Shown here: piece after piece, positions 58,601 to 64,000 of the stretch | Numbering within the stretch: position 1 is the stretch's first letter | How the letters are laid out: each line of letters opens with the position of its first letter | Origin: Anaeramoeba ignava | Taxonomy: Eukaryota; Metamonada; Anaeramoebidae | Assembly: GCA_028826165.1 (NCBI GenBank) | Contig: JAPDFW010000060.1 | Location: 248,001-312,000, forward strand | DNA length: 64,000 bases | Reading direction: 5' to 3' | The notes under the pieces: model-generated | The model's database searches: none | What the model saw: only the letters and a program-made list of their open reading frames with translations | Told to the model about the DNA's origin: nothing | Program-made: the position numbers and the translations under genes

Positions 58601-59333
58601 AAAAAAAAAAAAAACACAATTTAAAAAATGGAATTTGAAAATATAAACATTTTCAAAATAGATGGGAAGTTAATCATCAAAAAATCAAAAGGAATTGAAA
58701 CAATAATTAAAGCAATGAATAATTTTCCCACCAATAATGGAATTCAACTTCATGGATGTTGGGTTTTTGCTGAAACGGGAACAGATCCATGTAAAAATCA
58801 AATTCAAATTCAAAATTCAAAATTCAAAATCAAATTCAAATTCAAATTCAAATTCAAATTCAAATTCAAATTCAAAATTCAAATTAAAATTAAATTCAAA
58901 ATCAAATTTAAAATCAAAAACAAAATCAAATTCAATATCAAATTTAATATCAAATTCAATATCAAATTTAATATCAAATTTAATATCAAATTCAAAATCA
59001 AATAGCGATAGTAGTAAAGATTAAGAAAGGAAAAGGAATTGAATCAATAATAAAAGCAATGGAAAATTTCCCATTAAATGAAGAAATTCAAGAAGAAGGA
59101 TCCACTTCACTTTTAAGATTATTAGCAAGTAAAAAAGGTAATTTAATTTATTCTCCTTTTTTTTTTTTCATTCCACTTTTTGTTTTAATATATATATTTT
59201 TTTTAATTTAGTTAATCCAAATGAAATTAAGAAATTAAATGGAGTTGAAGTGATTTCAAAAACACAAATGAATTTTCCAACAAGAAGTAAAGTAACAAAA
59301 ATAGTAAATGAATTATTAGGATATTTTAAATAA
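52695..59333 (+). CDS. ARM-type repeat protein, 24 exons with one repeat per exon
   Basis: About 1,058 residues. Exon 1 (52695-53070) encodes an Asn-Gln start, a coiled coil and a Pro/Ile/Gln stretch. Exons 2-24 are 54354-54479, 54540-54668, 55156-55287, 55395-55526, 55622-55753, 55826-55957, 56027-56155, 56238-56369, 56429-56557, 56636-56649, 56730-56859, 56933-57064, 57127-57255, 57323-57475, 57555-57689, 57752-57883, 57957-58088, 58167-58180, 58250-58394, 58461-58589, 58662-58790, 59006-59137 and 59212-59333. Nearly every exon is 126-135 nt, phase 1 to phase 1, and encodes one unit of the type 'GIETIIKAMNNFPNNEEIQ' plus 'GC..LANLS'. This 42-45 residue unit is an armadillo/HEAT-like helical repeat, implying a solenoid that binds other proteins. 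The function is unknown. The exon 23 donor could instead be at 59129. Confidence 0.85.
53071..54353 (+). repeat. 11-bp satellite filling intron 1 of the ARM gene
   Basis: A 1,283-bp intron of about 110 copies of TTTTAAATCAA, with TTTTATATCAA variants, running from the GTAAATC donor to the AAATCAAAAG acceptor. It is the longest intron of the gene; most others are about 60-110 bp. Confidence 0.92.
54669..55155 (+). repeat. AAATCA/AAATTC hexamer array in intron 3 of the ARM gene
   Basis: A 487-bp intron of AAATCA, AAATTC and AAATTA units, flanked by AATGAAA-GTAATC and AAATTAG. Two or more forward frames and one reverse frame stay open across it because of the six-base period; none is likely to be translated. 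Confidence 0.9.
58791..59005 (+). repeat. AAATTC/AATATC array in intron 22 of the ARM gene
   Basis: A 215-bp intron of AAATTC units passing into AAATTTAATATC units, ending CAAATAG. The introns around it are about 70 bp, so it is a local expansion. Confidence 0.85.
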
Positions 59334-59464
59334 AGAAAACAAAAGAAAACAAAAGAAAACAAAAAACGAACTTTCCAAAATTATTTTTCATTTTTCTTCT
59401 TTCATTTTTTTTATTTTTTCTTTTTATTTTAAAAACAAAACAAAACAAAAAAAAAAGAGAATAA
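59334..59464 (+). promoter_or_regulatory. Upstream region of the lipid-transfer protein gene
   Basis: 131 bp between the ARM gene stop and the next ATG. It opens with four copies of AAAGAAAACA (59334-59362). It then has TTATTTTTCATTTTTCTTCTTTCATTTTTTTT (about 59380-59411), followed by AAAACAAAACAAAAAAAAAA before the start codon. The T-rich element resembles those before other genes here. Confidence 0.4.
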
Positions 59465-62400
59465 ATGAGTTCACCATCTTTTCCAGTTGCTTTTGCTGGT
59501 TTTACTTTTCTTTTTGGAATTGTTTTAATTTTTTTTGTTTTTTATTCTTCTCGTTTATGGGCAAGAGTTTTAACGTTTCTTATAAATAGATTTGTAAAAG
59601 ATACAAAAATAAAGATTGGTAAATTTAAAATATAATTTAAAAAAAAAAATCAACAAAACAATTAAAAAATTAAATTAAAAATTAAAAGGAATTTTAAATA
59701 CAACTATTTTAAGTGGGAAAATTATTCTTAAAAATGTTTCTATTTCAACAAAAGATTATATAGTTCATATTTTAGATATTGTTATTACTCTTAGATTTTG
59801 GAAAAAAAAAGTTAGATCATTTGGGAATCAAAATGGTAAATCAATTCCAAATTAAATTAAATTAAATTAAATTAAATCAAATTAAACCAAATCAAATCAA
59901 TTCCAATTCAAATCAAATTAAATTCAAAATCAATTCCAAATTAAATCAATTCCAAATCAATTCCAAATTAAATCAATTCCAAATCAATTCCAAATCAAAT
60001 CAATTTCAAATCAATTCCAAATTAAATCAATTCCAAATCAAATTAAATTAAATCAAATCAAATCAATTCCAAATCAATTCCAAATCAAATTAAATTAAAT
60101 TAAATTAAATTAAATCAAATCAAAATCAATTCCAAATCAAATACCAAATCAAATCCAAATCCAAACCAAACCAAATCCAAATTAAATCAATTCAAATCAA
60201 TTCCAAATCAATTCAAATCAAATCAAATTAAATTAAATCAAATCAAAATCAATCAAATCAATTTAAATTAAATTCCAAAATTCCAAATTAAATAAATTAA
60301 ATCAAATAAATTAAATCAATTCCAAATCAAATTCCAAATTAAATTAAATTAAATCAATTCAAATCAATTTCAAATCAAACCAAATCAAATTAAATCAATT
60401 CAAATCAAAATCAAATCAATTCAAATCAATTTAAATCAAATCAAAAATCAATTCCAAATCAAATCCAAATTAAATCAAATCAAATCAATTCCAAATCAAA
60501 TCAAATTAAATCAAATCAATTCCAAATCAATTCCAAATCAAATCAAATTAAATCAAATCAATTCCAAATCAATTCCAAATCAATTCAAATCAATTCCAAA
60601 TCAAATCAATTCCAAATTAAATTAAATCAAATCAAATCAAATTAAATTAAATCAATTCCAAATTAAATTAATTCCAAATCAAATCAAATCAAGTTCAAAT
60701 TAAATTAAATTATTTTTTATTAAATTATTTAATTATTTAATTATTTAAATTAAATTTTGTATAAAAAATAGCAAATCTTCCATCAAGAATTCGTATTGAA
60801 ATGGGAGGTGTTGAATTATCAATGTTAAATAATACTGGAATGTTTACTCAAATTCTTAAAAGAATTACATCTAATTCTTCTGAAAAAAGTGAAAAAAGTG
60901 AATCCAAAAAAAAAATTGAAGAAACAAAAATCCAAACCGAATACGCACCAAGTTTTTTTCAACTATTCGCTCCAACAGTTGATATAAAAATATCAAAATT
61001 AGCTGTTAATCTGGGTAATCCAGATATCCCAGATATGATTCAAGTTTATTTCAAAAGAGCAACAGGCATTTATTATCGAGAAAAAGTAAAAAAAATAATT
61101 TAATCCAAAAAAAAAAAGCAAAAAAATTTATAAATAAAAAAAAATGACACTTTTTTGTTTTTGCTTTTTTTAAAAGGCAACTCATAAAGAAGATCTTTAT
61201 AAAAGAGTTTTGGATTTAGAACTGTATAAATTTTATATCAAATCTCTCCCAAATCCTGATTTTGAACAAAGTGATTCAAATGATTCACTTATGGATAATT
61301 CAGAAAAAAACAAATTAACAGATTATTTAAAAACAAATACAAATGAAATGGATTTTTTTGCTTGGAGTTTTGCAAATGATATTCTTGGGTCAAAAAACCC
61401 TAAATTTAAAACAAAAAATAACCAACCAAAATTTGATTTTGAATCCAAAAAAAGACCCAAAATTGAAAATAAATTATTGATGAAAATTTTCCAAATGGTT
61501 TGCAATGATTCAACAGAACCTTCAAATATTTTAATAGCAAAGAGGATGAAATTAAAATATTATTCTGATGTTCCAGGAAAAACTACGAAATCAAATGATC
61601 TACAACCAAAATTGAGTCCAAAAAAAAATCCAAAAATAAATCCTCAAAAAAAAATGATTCCAAATATTTCTTCATTACCAAAACAAGGAATCAATATTCA
61701 GTTTTTTGAAACACAAATCAAATACGGACCTTTAACAGATAAGGTTCGGTTTCATTTACAAAGTTTTTTCTTTCCTTTTACATTTGAAAACCAAAAAATT
61801 GTCAAATTTGATCAACTCAAATCAAGAATTTCTGCTTTTCTTAATATTGAAATTGTTTTTCATAATGGATTTGTAATGGAAATTCCTTTTGTTGATGTTA
61901 AAGGTGTTGAACAACAACTAGTTCAGAATCAACAAAATATAGAAAAAGATGAAGAAAAAAATTCAGAATCTATAAATTTAAATAGAGTTGATGATTTACA
62001 TAATTTTCGGAAAAAGAAAGAAAATCAAACTCAAAATCAAAATCCAAAAAATATAGAAAAGATAAAGCAAGTTAATCATCAAAATATTCATGAATCAAAT
62101 CAAATCAATCTTGTAAAGAATGATTTTGAATTAGCAAATTCAGAAAAAACACAAAGTTCAGATTTGGAAATCATTGATAATGAAATAGATGATGATTATG
62201 ATAATTTTAATAATAGAAATCAAAACCAAAACCAAAACCAAAATCAAAATCAAAATCAAGAATTTAATATTGAAAATGATGAAAATATTGAAAATGATTT
62301 TTTACAACAAATCTCAGAATCAATTCAATCCAAAAAGGCATGGTGTAAAATTACAGTTTCCCAAACAAGTAAAATAAATATGAAATTCCCGTCAATTGCA

Positions 62401-64000
62401 ATTGATCCTGAAAAAGGAGCATGCATGAAAATAAAAGGAAAATTAAATCAAATTCATATTGAATGGAATGAATTAGGATCAAGATTTTGTCTTTCAGGTT
62501 TAATTTTAATTTCAATTTCAAAATAATTTTAATTTAATTTCAAAATAATTTTAATTTCAAAATAATTTTAAATCAAAAAAGATTCTTTGGAAATAGATGC
62601 TAAAATACAAAGTCCTATTAATTGGATGGATGAACATAATTGGATTTTTACACTTTCATTTTTGAAACCTTCATTCTTTTATTTAGCAAGACACCAAAAT
62701 CTGTTTCAATCATTAATATGGCTTTGGACTGCACCTGTTGCAAGATCAACTAAATTCCAAAAACATATGCAAGAAATGATGAATCAATCATGTTTTTTTG
62801 TTCCTACTAAATTTCACTTTATTGTTAATTGTTCTGATTATAATTTCTCTCTTTGTACAAATGATTTTAATATTATTGAAGGAACTGAAAAACAATCCCA
62901 AAATAATCTTCTTGTTTTTTCTGGTCATCGATTTTTAGCAAATATTTATCTTGGAGGTGTTGAATTTGATCCAAAAACTAATGAAACAAAATTTGATTTA
63001 AATTTTGAAAATTTAACAATCGCATTTTTTCCATCAGAATCAAGTCAAATTTGGAAAAGAAAAAGGGAATCTGATAAAGAAAAATGTTTTCTTTCAAATT
63101 CACAAAATAAAGTGAATAATGAAAATCGAAATGAAAATCAAAATCAAAATGAAAATCAAAATCAAAATCAAAATCAAAATGAAAATGAAAATGAAAATGA
63201 AAATGATGATTTTAATATTAATGAAAATATTAATGATAATGAAAATAAAATGTGCAAAATTAAATCAAAAAATGAAAAATTATTTACCAAATCACTTAAA
63301 ATATCAGCTATTTATCAAGTAAATACTTATTATGATCCAAAATTTGTAGATGTTTTTCTAATTAATGTTGAATTTTTGAATACAAGAAGTGGACTTCAAG
63401 GATATTTAATTACACAATATTTTAATTTTATTTTCAATTATTTTGGAGGGAATTCTCAAGATAAAACAACAACTCAATTTAATAATGAAGCATTCCATCG
63501 AATTAGGAATTCTCAAAATTTAGTCGATTCAGTTTTTTCATATAATCATCATCATAAAAATCAAAATCAAAATCAAAATCAAATACAGAAAAGAAATATA
63601 TTTGAAGTTTCAATTAAATGTTTCTTCAAAAAATTTGTTGGATATTTGCCCTTAAATCTTTATTCCTCGCAAAAGAATATCAGAGTCAAAATACAAGAAG
63701 TTTCTCTTGATTTCTTTTCAGGATTTGCAACAAGCTGTCTAATTGTTTCAACAACACCAATTATTTTCCATTTTCCTAAAACAAATCATTTATTACAAAG
63801 CTTTGCAAACCAAAAAATTGAAAAGAAAAAAGAAGCAAATTGTATTCGAATTGATTCATTGAATTTTCTTATGGAATCTGATTTTTATCGCTTACCTAAT
63901 ATGATTGATATAATTCCTATCGATAGAATACTTAGTCTTAACTTTGGGAATATTGATGGGATTTGTCAAATAGAAGATCTTGTTAATCTTTCAACTGCAT
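59465..64000 (+). CDS. BLTP1/Csf1-type bridge-like lipid transfer protein, N-terminal part
   Basis: Exons 59465-59618, 59689-59835, 60772-61085, 61177-62497 and 62582 to beyond the window end; all phases agree and about 1,100 residues are visible. An N-terminal TM anchor ('FAGFTFLFGIVLIFFVFYSS') is followed by 'TTILSGKIILKNVSISTKDY' and 'LRFWKKK'. These parallel the N-terminal 'L.GKI.F....T.DYS' and 'RWW' segments of KIAA1109/Tweek/Csf1. Later family-like blocks are 'LFAPTVDIKISKLAVNLGN', 'KEDLYKRVLDLELYKFYIKS', 'HNWIFTLSFLKPSFFYLARH' and 'FVPTKFHFIVNCSDYNFSL'. These proteins are very large hydrophobic-groove rods moving lipids between ER and other membranes. The window holds perhaps a fifth to a quarter of such a protein. 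Two Asn-Gln/Asn-Glu insertions (62.22-62.26 and 63.12-63.21 kb) lie in predicted loops. Confidence 0.82.
59836..60771 (+). repeat. AAATCAATTCC-type array in intron 2 of the lipid-transfer gene
   Basis: A 936-bp intron of AAATCAATTCC, AAATTAAATC and AAATCAAATC units in irregular order, from GGTAAATCAATTCC to AAAAAATAG. It is less regular than the other intron arrays, so it is older or formed from 5-, 6- and 11-bp units together. Confidence 0.85.

Noticed and set aside
1-64000. tRNA, rRNA, transposase or reverse-transcriptase genes
   Set aside because: No cloverleaf-like sequence, rRNA segment or mobile-element protein motif was noticed by eye. A dedicated scan was not possible, so small RNAs could be missed.

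Overview
The window is very AT-rich eukaryotic nuclear DNA from a protist that uses the standard genetic code (TAA, TAG and TGA all end genes). Genes are close together, often less than 150 bp apart. They carry many GT-AG introns, mostly starting GTAA and ending TAG. Both introns and inter-domain linkers are filled with short AT-rich tandem repeats; in exons a CAAAAT-type hexamer encodes long Asn-Gln/Asn-Glu tracts. The gene set (BEACH-WD40 giants, BTB, heterotrimeric G alpha, CH/RasGAP, LRR, ARM, BLTP1-type lipid-transfer protein) together with this composition resembles Anaeramoeba (anaerobic amoeboflagellates). That assignment is inference from general knowledge and was not tested by a search.

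Layout. 0.36-3.3 kb: a secreted or type I membrane protein with FG-GAP-like repeats. 3.4-15.3 kb: BTB/coiled-coil/ARM exons that run in phase into a giant BEACH-WD40 gene (paralogue A). 15.4-21.3 kb: three tandem copies of an unrecognised two-TM, Cys-rich membrane protein. 21.7-24.4 kb: a complete seven-exon G-protein alpha subunit. 24.5-30.9 kb, minus strand: a CH-RasGAP-PH protein with a 2.3 kb satellite-filled first intron. 31.0-32.8 kb: a DHCR24-like sterol reductase, head-to-head with the RasGAP gene across about 100 bp. 32.8-34.4 kb: a satellite of about 144 bp period. 34.5-38.1 kb: an LRR protein fused to an ADP-ribosylglycohydrolase. 38.4-52.0 kb: BEACH-WD40 paralogue B, broken by many single-base frameshifts. 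52.7-59.3 kb: a 24-exon ARM-repeat gene with one repeat per exon. 59.5 kb to the end: the N-terminal part of a BLTP1/Csf1-type bridge-like lipid transfer protein, cut by the window edge.

The genes do not form an operon-like pathway. Two themes recur. One is signalling and membrane biology: G alpha, RasGAP, BEACH, bridge-like lipid transfer, sterol reduction and surface proteins. The other is genome dynamics: simple repeats expand independently in introns and linkers, exon modules coincide with protein repeats, and paralogous genes differ by domain loss and frame decay. Exon coordinates were worked out by eye from splice signals, phase and paralogue comparison. They are internally consistent in phase but have no transcript support.
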